Source: Erinaceus europaeus
Lineage: Eukaryota; Chordata; Mammalia; Eulipotyphla; Erinaceidae
Reading direction: 5' to 3'
Assembly (NCBI RefSeq): GCF_950295315.1
Contig: NC_080171.1
Span: 114,385,064 to 114,449,063, forward strand
Length of the DNA: 64,000 nt
In this document: piece by piece, positions 54,930 through 64,000 of the stretch
How positions within the stretch are numbered: position 1 is the stretch's first letter
Layout of the letters: each line of letters begins with the position of its first letter
Program-made: the position numbers and the translations under genes
The notes under the pieces: generated by a model
Told to the model about the DNA's origin: nothing
The model's input: the letters and a program-made list of their open reading frames with translations, nothing else
Database searches by the model: none

Positions 54930-55218
54930 GTCAGGGAGCACAGCGGGCTAAGCGCAGGTGGCACAAAGCACAAGGACCGGCGTAAGGATCCCGGTTCGAA
55001 CCCCGGCTCCCCACCTGCAGGGGAGTCGCTTCACAGGTGGTGAAGCAGGTCCGCAGGTGTCTGTCTTTTTCTCCTCCTCTCTGTCTTCCCCTCCCTCTCT
55101 CCATTTCTCTCTGTCCTATCCAACAACAACAATAATAACTACAACAATAAAACAACAAGGGCAACAAAAGGGAAAAAATAAATAAAATAAATATTAAAAA
55201 AATTAAAAAAAAAAACCA
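54930..55218 (+). mobile_element. SINE type A
   Basis: AGGGAGCACAGCGGGCTAAG head, CCCGGTTCGAACCCCGGCTC, ACAACAATAATAACTACAAC and AAATAAATAAAATAAATATT. Confidence 0.9.
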
Positions 55219-55419
55219 ACAGTCAGATGAGAAGAATTAGGGAAAGATACTTGGGAAACAGAACAAAGGCTAGGCAGACTTAATTTCCAAAGATCTGATG
55301 TCTCAATGAAAACTGAATATCCCAGTAAATAGAATGAACTAACATGTCAAGAGGCAAGTCACAAAGCCGTACAAATGGCCAACAGACATGGGCAAAAGCT
55401 AACTCTCACTGGGCAGACA

Positions 55420-55452
55420 GAAAAAGAAAGAAAGAAAGAAAGAAAGAAAACA
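55420..55452. repeat. (AAAG)n microsatellite
   Basis: AAAAAGAAAGAAAGAAAGAA, about seven units. Confidence 0.88.
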
Positions 55453-56523
55453 ACAACTTCCACACTGAGGGCTGATTCCCACCCCACCTTTTCAAATGGG
55501 AGGGGAGTAAAAGATAGCAGGTTTTACAGGTTCACAGATTCAGCAAGGACGCAAGCGCGGTTCCCCTTGTACTTTGTAGGCAAGGAGCTCCGTCCAGTAT
55601 ATTAAGAGCCTTATGTGTGCAGTTGAGCAACTAGTCAAAGGAAATGATTATGAATTGTTGCTGGGATCTCTGTACCAGGTTGTTTGCTTTGAGCTGTTCA
55701 GCATAGGTGGACATCTTCTATGCAGTGGAGCGGGGTACACCCTCGCACACGTGTACGTGCAGACATGCACACAGACACACGTGCAAAGTTCTCTGGGACA
55801 TCTGTCACTCAACACAGCACACCGAGGAAGAAGTGTACAGCAGCTATATTCACAGCAGTGAGTCCTGTCACGTGGGTGTCCCTGTTGGCATCCCTGTCGC
55901 CTCTGATGGTACACAGGCCCTACTAGCTGTGATGATGGCAAGGAAGGCAGGCTGCAGACCAGTCATTCCACTGTGCCCCAGACATGCCTTCACCTGTCCT
56001 CTGCCAGGACCGTCCTCTGCCTGTGGCCCATTCAGTCCACCTGCCCCAGATCATTTCCGTGCTTCCCAAACTGTTCACTTAACATACTGTTCGGTTTAAC
56101 TTTGCTGGTGGTCGGTCCCCAGATTCTTCATCCAGAATGTGGAACATACCTGAACTCTTCCCAATCGATGGCCAATTGTCCAGCAACCCCTGCGGAATCG
56201 ACTTTCAAAATCTACTCCCAGGGCATCTGTGGTGGCTGGGGAGTGAATGTCCTTCAAATGGCGCAGGCAGATTCCATTTGGGAGTGGGGAACACAGGCCA
56301 CAGGGATAGGCATACACATAGGGATAGGGCCTGTCACTCAGCATGAGCTGCCATTCAGGATGGCTGAACCTGAATCCTAATTTAATGGCAAAATAAGGGT
56401 CGAGTAGGTATCTGTAACATACATGTAACCAAGTGTCTCCTGTGTGTACAGCTCATAGACTAACACAATCCCAGTAGACAAGAATGGGAAAATCAAAAAA
56501 GACAGCTCAAAAACCAGGAGACA

Positions 56524-56658
56524 GGTAGGGAACACAGCATAATGTTCTGCAAAAGACTTGAATGACTGAAGCTCCAAGATTGCAGGTTCAATCCCCAGCA
56601 CCACCATAAACCAGAACTGAATAGTGATCTCGGAAAATAAAAACAAACAAACAAAAAG
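56524..56658 (+). mobile_element. SINE type C
   Basis: AGGTAGGGAACACAGCATAA, GCAGGTTCAATCCCCAGCAC and CCATAAACCAGAACTGAATA. Confidence 0.82.
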
Positions 56659-56944
56659 AAACCAAACCAGGGGGAAGGGCAATTAGGAAAGAGATTAAAG
56701 GCATCCAGTTGGGGGGGGGGGAAGAGAAGTATGATCTTGTATCTAGAAACCCCCAGGAAACCTGCTAAAAAAAAATCTATGAGAATACATGAGTCCAACA
56801 GGAACTGCAGGTATACGGTCAAAAGCAAAACCCACTGTGTCTCAGGAGCTATGAGCAAACTGAAAGTGAAAGTGAGAAAGCAAATTCTGCACACATGCAA
56901 GAGGTTTTGGGGTCGATTCCCCAGCACAAGCAACAGTCAGGGTC

Positions 56945-58625
56945 AAGTGACCAGACCAAACAAAACGAAAACTCCAATTCCATTTACAATGATATCATGG
57001 CGAATAAGATGCTCGGATCTAACTTGAATATAAGTGGTGCGAAACTTAGACTCTGAAACCTGTAAAACAGACTGAAAGAAATGAAAGAAGTCCTAAGTCA
57101 GTGGAAAAGATGACTTGAGTGGACTGGGGGCTGACACTGCTCAGAAGCAGAAGCAGAAGCAGAAGCAGAAGCAGAAGCAGTACTTGGATTCTGCTCAGAC
57201 TTGAAACATCAGCCAGAACCTTTGCAGAATCTGACAAGCTGACCCCCAAATGCATATGGAAATGCAGAGGAGCCTGAAGAGCCCTGACAAAAATGATCTC
57301 GAAAAGAAGAAGAAGAAGAAGAAGAAGCTTGAAGGAGTCACACTTCCCTGTTTCAAAACTTAGCACCAAGTCATGGTGATCCAAACCGAGTGGGGCCAGC
57401 TTTAGAAAGACAAATCTAAAGGCAATGGGATTGGATTGAATCCAGAGTTCAGAAAAAAACTATTTACGCTCAATTTATTTTTGACAAGGGTGCCAGTACA
57501 ATTCAATGAGAAAATGATGGTTTTTCAACCATTGGTTCCATTGGTTCAATCTTCACTTTAGATACAAGAACCAACTAACAATAAATCAAAGATCTAACTT
57601 AAAAGAGCTAAAGCTATCGGACTCTTTAGAGAAAAATATAGAAGACGTAAATCTTCCTGACCTTGGGTTTAGCAATGGTTTCTGGGCCAGGACACCAAAA
57701 AGACAAACAACAGAAGGAAAAGTAAGGAAACTACACCTCATCAAAATTAAAAACACTTGTGCTTCAAAGGATTCAATCAAGAAAGTCAAAAGACAACCCA
57801 CAGAGTGGGAGAAAACACTTGCAAATCATGTCTGCTAAAGGACTCATATCTAGAGTGTACGAATTATTCACTGAGTGGTACAGACAACAACCCACTTCAC
57901 ACAGACCTTTTTTCTCAGCACCACAGGCTTCTGGGAAAGGCACACCTGGCCCACAGGAAGGTGTACCCTCAGTCACCAGGCTGGCGGGGCTCCAGGTACA
58001 CTAGGTGTGCAGAGACAGGAGCCCTCACGGTGCAAGTGGGAAAGACAGGGAGGCTGCTTTGGGGCTCATTCCATAGTTGACACATAACTGCCACAAGACA
58101 CAGCAACTCTACTTGCAGTCACACCGGGAAAAGGGAAACACAGGTCCATGCTAACGCCTGTCCGTGAATGTCCACAGCAGCATTATTCCTAACTGCCAAA
58201 AAGTAGAAACATCCCAAATGCCCTTTAGCTGAGTGGTGGGTAAGTCAACATGGCCCATCCCTCCGGTGGGATGGAATATGCTGCAAAGGGATCCGTCCAG
58301 CTCAAAAAGCAAGATTCTGAATACAAGTACAAGAGACCATCTATTGCACAGTTCAGTTTGCATGAACTATCCGTAAGAGGCAAATCTACAGAGGCAGAAA
58401 ATAGATGAGTGGCTGCCAGGGGCTGACGGAAGGAGCAAAATTGAGAGCTAACAGCTAGAGGATGTGGAGCTTGTTTGGGGGCTGATAAAGATGTCCTAGA
58501 ATGTCTGTGACAGTGGTGGCACCACTCAGAATGTACTGTACTACAAGTCACTAAGTTGTACATTTTAAACGTACACCTGTAACGAGGGAATCACACCTCA
58601 ATAAAGCTGTTTTAAAAATTCAGGG
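56945..58625 (+). mobile_element. Old LINE-1 (L1M-like) ORF2 tail and 3' UTR
   Basis: A degraded L1 reverse-transcriptase tail is readable across frames (CCCAAATGCATATGGAAATG, GACACCAAAAAGACAAACAA, CTTGCAAATCATGTCTGCTA, TGTCCACAGCAGCATTATTC) and ends CACCTCAATAAAGCTGTTTT. Many stops and indels show it is much older than the 45-48 kb copy. It contains an (AGAAGC)n hexamer tract at 57139-57181 and an (AGA)n tract at 57303-57328. Confidence 0.8.
57139..57181. repeat. (AGAAGC)n hexanucleotide tract
   Basis: About seven perfect AGAAGC units inside the old L1. Confidence 0.93.
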
Positions 58626-58661
58626 GAAACACACCCAAAGAAACCTGACTTTTAAAAATTG

Positions 58662-58845
58662 CAAGTCTTGGAGCTAAGAGTCTTGGTTGAGTGCACATGT
58701 TACCATGCTCGAGGTTCAAGCCCCACGTCCCCACCTGCAGGGAGTAAGCTTTATGAACAGTGAAGTAGTGATATAGCTCTCTCTCTCTCCCTCCCTCCCT
58801 CTCTCACCTTTAACTTCTTTCTGTCCTGTCAAATACAGAAAAAAT
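58662..58845 (+). mobile_element. SINE type B, diverged
   Basis: AGCTAAGAGTCTTGGTTGAG head, CTCGAGGTTCAAGCCCCACG and CTTTCTGTCCTGTCAAATAC. Confidence 0.76.
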
Positions 58846-58851
58846 AAAGTG

Positions 58852-59066
58852 GGGCCAGGTGGTGGTGCACCTGGTTGAGCGCACACATTACAATGCGCAA
58901 GGACCCAGGTTCGAGCCCTCGGTCCCCAGCTGCAGGGGGAAATCTTTGCAAATGGTGAAGCAGGGGTGCAGGTGTCTCTCTTTCTCTCTCCCTCTCTATC
59001 TCCCCCTACCCTCTCAATTTCTGACTGTCTCTATCCAATAAATAAAGATAACAAAACAAAAAAAAC
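58852..59066 (+). mobile_element. SINE type B, near consensus
   Basis: GGGGCCAGGTGGTGGTGCAC, CCCAGGTTCGAGCCCTCGGT and CCAATAAATAAAGATAACAA. Confidence 0.9.
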
Positions 59067-59113
59067 CCTTGGGAGTGTTATATAACTAGAATCATAAAAA
59101 AAATTTAGTTTCT

Positions 59114-59312
59114 TGGGGCCAGGTGGTGGTGCAGCTGGTTGAGTGCACATGTTACAGTGCACAAGGACCCAGATTCAAGCCTGTGGTCCCCACCTGCTGA
59201 GGGAAAGCTTTGCAAGTGGTGAAGCAGGGCTGCAGGTATCTCTCTGTCTCTTTCAGTCTCTATCACCCCCTTCCCCTAGCCAATAAATAAACAAAGATAA
59301 TAAAAAGTAAAA
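59114..59312 (+). mobile_element. SINE type B
   Basis: TTGGGGCCAGGTGGTGGTGC, CCCAGATTCAAGCCTGTGGT and CCAATAAATAAACAAAGATA; third same-strand copy in 650 bases. Confidence 0.88.
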
Positions 59313-59324
59313 TGTTTTAGTCTC

Positions 59325-59530
59325 TTGTGCCTGATTTATTTCACTATCATGTCTTCATGGCTTTTAGGTATAGCATGTGCTTGGCATTCCTTTTCAAAGC
59401 TGAGTAATAGTCTACTTTTTATGTATTTAACATTTTATCCTTTCAAGCAGTGAAAGATACTGGGACTGCTTATACAATTTGGCTGCTGTAAATAAGGTTG
59501 CTATAAACATTAAAAAAAAAAAAAAAAACT
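59325..59530 (-). mobile_element. Old LINE-1 ORF2 tail, antisense
   Basis: CTTGGCATTCCTTTTCAAAG, AAGCTGAGTAATAGTCTACT and GCTGTAAATAAGGTTGCTAT are the reverse complement of the usual L1 ORF2 end; a run of 20 A follows. Confidence 0.75.
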
Positions 59531-59805
59531 GGATGTCTTTGGCCACTGAGATTGCTGAAGATGAAAAAGCTTGCCCCAGCAGGTTGGCAAGGGTGTGGGG
59601 GGAGAGGATAGCACTTCTGGGGGTGTGAAAAATAGGGTAGGGGGCCACAGGAAGTTACCAGACTGGGCTGAACCAATTGGCAGTTACCAATGGGCTGAAC
59701 TGGAGCCCTGGGAGGCAGAGAGGTGGGTGCTGCACCCATCCATCCTCAGACATCCTGCATAACCCTTCCCTAAAGTCCTGGCCTGGGCCAGCAGCACTCA
59801 GCGGC

Positions 59806-62800
59806 ACCACAACTGTCAGCCATGACCCCAGAGCGTGAGCTCTTCCCCAACCACCACAGCTGTCAGCCCTGACCCTAGAGCCCGAGCTCTTCCCCAACCA
59901 CCACAGCTATCAGCCATGACCCTAGAGCCTGAGCTCTTCCCCAACCACCACAGCTACCAGCTCTGACCCTAGAGCCCGAGTTCTTCCCCAACCACCACAG
60001 CTGCCAGCCATGACCCAAGAGCACGAGCTCTTCCCCAACCACCACAGCTGCCAGCCATGACCCAAGAGCACGAGCTCTTCCCCAACCACCACAGATGCCA
60101 GCCATGACCCTAGAACCCGATCTTCCCCAACCACCACAGCTGTCAGCCATGACCCTAGAGCCCGAGCTCTTCCCCAACCACCACAGCTGTCAGCCCTGAC
60201 CCTAGAGCCCGAGCTCTTCCCCAACCAACACAGCTGTCAGCCATGACCCTAGAGCACGAGCTCTTCCCCAACCACCACAGATGCCAGCCATGTCCCTAGA
60301 GACCGAGATCTTCCCCAACCACCACAGCTGTCAGCCATGACCCTAGAGCCCGAGCTCTTCCCCAACCACCACAGCTGCCAGCCATGACCCTAGAGCCCGA
60401 GCTGTTCCCCAACCACCACAGCTGCCAGCCATGACCCTAGAGCCCGAGCTCTTCCCCAACCACCACAGCTGCCAGCCATGACCCTAGAGCCCGAGCTCTT
60501 CCCCAACCACCACAGCTGTCAGCCATGACCCTAGAGCCTGAGCTCTTCCTCAACCACCACAGCTGCAGCTCAGACCCTAGAACTTGAGCTCTTCCCCAAC
60601 CACCACAGCTGTCAGCCCTGACCCTAGAGCCTGAGCTCTTCCCCAACCACCACAGCTGCAGCTCTGACCCTAGAGCCCGAGCTCTTCCCCAACCACCACA
60701 GCTGTCAGCCCTGACCCTAGAGCCCGAGCTCTTCCCCAACCACCACAGCTGTCAGCCCTGACCCTAGAGCCCGAGCTCTTCCCCAACCACCACAGCTGTC
60801 AGCCCTGACCCTAGAGCCCGAGCTCTTCCCCAACCACCACAGCTGTCAGCCATGACCCTAGAGCCCGAGCTCTTCCCCAACCACCACAGCTGCCAGCTCT
60901 GACCCTAGAGCCCGAGCTCTTCCCCAACCACCACAGATGCCAGCCATGACCCTAGAGCACAAGCTCTTCCCCAACCACCACGGCTGTCAGCTCTGACCCT
61001 AGAGCCCGAGCTCTTCCCCAACCACCACGGCTGCCAGCTCTGACCCTAGAGCCCGAGCTCTTCCCCAACCACCACGGCTGCAGGCTCTGACCCTAGACCT
61101 GAGCTCTTCCCCAACCACCACAGCTGTCAGCCATGACCCCAGAGCCTGAGCTCTTCCCCAAAGACCACAGCTGCCAGCTCTGACCCTAGAGCCTGAGCTC
61201 TTCCCCAACCATCACAGCTGCCAGCTCTGACCCTAGAGCCTGAGTTCTTCCCCAACCACCACAGCTGTCAGCCATGACCATAGAGCCCGAGCTCTTCCCC
61301 AACCACCACAGCTGTCAGCCATGACCCTAGAGCCTGAGCTCTTCCCCAACCACCACAGCTGTCAGCCCTGACCCTAGAGCCCTAGCTCTTCCCCAACCAC
61401 CACAGCTGCCAGCTCTGACCCTAGAGCCCGAGCTCTTCCCCAACCACCACAGCTGCCAGCTCTGACCCTAGAGCCCGAGCTCTTCCCCAACCACCACAGC
61501 TGTCAGCCCTGACCCTAGAGCCTGAGCTCTTCCTCAACCACCACAGCTGCAGCTCAGACCCTAGAACTTGAGCTCTTCCCCAACCACCACAGCTGTCAGC
61601 CCTGACCCTAGAGCCTGAGCTCTTCCCCAACCACCACAGCTGCAGCTCTGACCCTAGAGCCCGAGCTCTTCCCCAACCACCACAGCTGTCAACTCTGACC
61701 CTAGAGCCCGAGCTCTTCCCCAACCACCACAGCTGTCAGCCCTGACCCTAGAGCCCGAGTTCTTCCCCAACTACCACAGCTGTCAGCCCTGACCCTAGAG
61801 CCCGAGCTCTTCCCCAACCACCACAGCTGTCAGCCATGACCCTAGAGCCCGAGCTCTTCCCCAACCACCACTGCTGCCAGCCATGACCCTAGAGCCCGAG
61901 CTCTTCCCCAACCACCACAGCTGTCAGCCATGACCCTAGAGCCCGAGCTCTTCCCCAACCACCACAGCTGCCAGCTCTGACCCTAGAGCCCGAGCTCTTC
62001 CCCAACCACCACAGCTGTCAGCCATGACCCCAGAGCCCGAGCTCTTCCCCAACCACCACGGCTGCCAGCTCTGACCCTAGAGCCCGAGCTCTTCCCCAAC
62101 CACCACAGCTGTCAGCCATGACCCTAGAGCCCGAGCTCTTCCCCAACCACCACAGCTGTCAGCCATGACCCTAGAGCCTGAGCTCTTCCCCAACCACCAC
62201 AGCTGTCAGCCCTGACCCTAGAGCCCTAGCTCTTCCCCAACCACCACAGCTGCCAGCTCTGACCCTAGAGCCCGAGCTCTTCCCCAACCACCACAGCTGC
62301 CAGCTCTGACCCTAGAGCCCGAGCTCTTCCCCAACCACCACAGCTGTCAGCCATGACCCTAGAGCCTGAGCTCTTCCTCAACCACCACAGCTGCAGCTCA
62401 GACCCTAGAACTTGAGCTCTTCCCCAACCACCACAGCTGTCAGCCCTGACTCTAGAGCCTGAGCTCTTCCCCAACCACCACAGCTGCAGCTCTGACCCTA
62501 GAGCCCGAGCTCTTCCCCAACCACCACAGCTGTCAGCCCTGACCCTAGAGCCCGAGCTCTTCCCCAACCACCACAGCTGTCAGCCATGACCCTAGAGCCC
62601 GAGCTCTTCCCCAACCACCACAGCTGCCAGCTCTGACCCTAGAGCCCGAGCTCTTCCCCAACCACCACAGATGCCAGCCATGACCCTAGAGCCCGAGCTC
62701 TTCCCCAACCACCACGGCTGTCAGCCCTGACCCTAGAGCCCGAGCTCTTCCCCAACCACCACGGCTGCCAGCTCTGACCCTAGAGCCCGAGCTCTTCCCC

Positions 62801-63975
62801 AACCACCACTGCTGCCAGCCATGACCCTAGAGCCCGAGCTCTTCCCCAACCACCACAGCTGTCAGCCATGACCCTAGAGCCCGAGCTCTTCCCCAACCAC
62901 CACAGCTGCCAGCTCTGACCCTAGAGCCCGAGCTCTTCCCCAACCACCACAGCTGTCAGCCATGACCCTAGAGCCTGAGCTCTTCCTCAACCACCACAGC
63001 TGCAGCTCAGACCCTAGAACTTGAGTTCTTCCCCAACCACCACAGCTGTCAGCCCTGACCCTAGAGCCTGAGCTCTTCCCCAACCACCACAGCTGCAGCT
63101 CTGACCCTAGAGCCCGAGCTCTTCCCCAACCACCACAGCTGTCAGCCATGACCCTAGAGCCTGAGCTCTTCCCCAACCACCACAGCTGTCAGCTCTGACC
63201 CTAGAGCCCGAGCTCTTCCCCAACCACCACAGCTGTCAGCCCTGACCCTAGAGCCCGAGCTCTTCCCCAACCACCACAGCTGTCAGCCATGACCCTAGAG
63301 CCCGAGCTCTTCCCCAACCACCACAGCTGCCAGCTCTGACCCTAGAGCCCGAGCTCTTCCCCAACCACCACAGATGCCAGCCATGACCCTAGAGCCTGAG
63401 CTCTTCCCCAACCACCATAGCTGCAGCTCTGACCCTAGAGCCCGAGCTCTTCCCCAACCACCACAGCTGTCAGCTCGGACCCTAGAGCCCGAGCTCTTCC
63501 CCAACCACCACAGCTGTCAGCCATGACCCTAGAGCCCGAGCTCTTCCCCAACCACCACAGCTGCCAGCTCTGACCCTAGAGCCCGAGCTCTTCCCCAACC
63601 ACCACAGCTGTCAGCCCTGACCCTAGAGCCCGAGCTCTTCCCCAACCACCACAGCTGTCAGCTCTGACCCTAGAGCCCTCTTCCCCAACCACCACAGCTG
63701 TCAGCCCTGACCCTAGAGCCCGAGCTCTTCCCCAACCACCACAGCTGTCAGCTCTGACCCTAGAGCCCGAGCTCTTCCCCAACCACCACAGCTGCCAGCC
63801 ATGACCCTAGAGCCTGAGCTCTTCCCCAACCACCATAGCTGCAGCTCTGACCCTAGAGCCCGAGCTCTTCCCCAACCACCACAGCTGCCAGCTCGGACCC
63901 TAGAGCCCGAGCTCTTCCCCAACCACCACAGCTGTCAGCCATGACCCTAGAGCCTGAGCTCTTCCCCAACCACTT
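59806..63975. repeat. 47-bp minisatellite, about 88 copies
   Basis: Head-to-tail units of 47 bases read on the plus strand as CCATGACCCTAGAGCCCGAG followed by CTCTTCCCCAACCACCACAG and CTGTCAG. Most copies differ at a few fixed sites: CCGAG/CCTGAG, CAGCC/CAGCT, CTGTCAG/CTGCCAG, CAGCTG/CGGCTG. Some are 1-3 bases shorter. Copy count is estimated from length. The array starts abruptly after GGCACCACAACTGTCAG and ends in CCAACCACTTGACAG. It presumably lies in SUSD3 intron 1, whose transcript would carry the G-rich complement. It has no coding sense: the unit is not a multiple of three. Confidence 0.97.
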
Positions 63976-64000
63976 GACAGTCTCTAGAGGCACTAATATA

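Noticed and set aside
59875..63922. A series of about 100-residue minus-strand open frames with a repeated GKSSGSRVRADSCGGWG pattern
   Set aside because: They are the 47-bp minisatellite read through its three frames. Length is set by chance stops and there is no start, splice or homology support.
59806..63975. CRISPR-like array
   Set aside because: The whole 47-base unit repeats; there are no unique spacers, and the DNA is mammalian.

Overview
This window is mammalian nuclear DNA, not microbial. It has spliced genes with GT-AG introns, CpG-island promoters, LINE-1 fragments and about 70 copies of tRNA-derived SINEs. The commonest SINE (type A below) has a tRNA-like head, a C/T-rich middle, a CAACAATAA-type stretch and an AATAAA tail. 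Together with its relatives it matches my memory of the ERI-type SINEs of hedgehogs, so the best guess is an erinaceid (Erinaceus or a close relative). No database search was possible.

Three genes are recognisable, in the order of human 9q22.31 read backwards (WNK2 would lie off the left edge). NINJ1 is on the plus strand: coding exons 10718-10792, 18424-18649 and 19382-19536, an untranslated last exon from 20330, and a poly(A) signal at 20886-20891. It encodes 151 residues. CARD19 (BinCARD) is on the minus strand: exons 36190-36196, 31200-31342, 29371-29524, 28377-28436, 28144-28215 and 27599-27714. It encodes 183 residues, with a poly(A) signal near 27448-27453. SUSD3 is on the minus strand: exons 54409-54597 (sushi domain), 53708-53855 (membrane segment), 50894-51040 and 43255-43459 (last exon). 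Its first exon was not found and probably lies beyond the right edge. NINJ1 and CARD19 converge, with about 6.5 kb between their 3' ends. CARD19 and SUSD3 are in tandem. All splice phases agree across the three genes.

Layout: 1-10 kb is repeat-rich intergenic DNA. 10.0-11.3 kb is the NINJ1 CpG island and first exon. 10.8-20.9 kb is NINJ1. 20.9-27.4 kb is intergenic. 27.4-36.2 kb is CARD19. 36.2-37.1 kb is its GC-rich promoter, with a diverged three-copy module carrying CRE-like sites. 37.1-43.2 kb is intergenic and SINE-dense. 43.2 kb to the right edge is SUSD3. SUSD3 holds a 5' LINE-1 half with its 3' part missing (45.2-48.1 kb), a 19-bp minisatellite beside its fourth exon (50.36-50.75 kb) and a 4.2-kb, about 88-copy minisatellite of 47-bp units at the right edge, presumably in intron 1.

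SINE labels used below. Type A: head like GGGAGTCGGGCGGTAGCGCA, CAACAATAA stretch, tail AATAAATA, sometimes a longer 3' extension. Type B: head like GGGCCAGGTGGTGGTGCACC, tail CCAATAATAAATAAA. Type C: GAGATAGCATAATGGTTAT head. Type D: GGAGGTGGCGCAGTG head with a CAGCACATGTG body. Type E: more tRNA-like, TAGCTCAGTGG head. Repeat borders are good to about 10 bases.

Functionally, NINJ1 drives plasma-membrane rupture in lytic cell death, CARD19 is a CARD protein with a C-terminal membrane anchor, and SUSD3 is a small sushi-domain membrane protein. They are neighbours by ancestry, not an operon.
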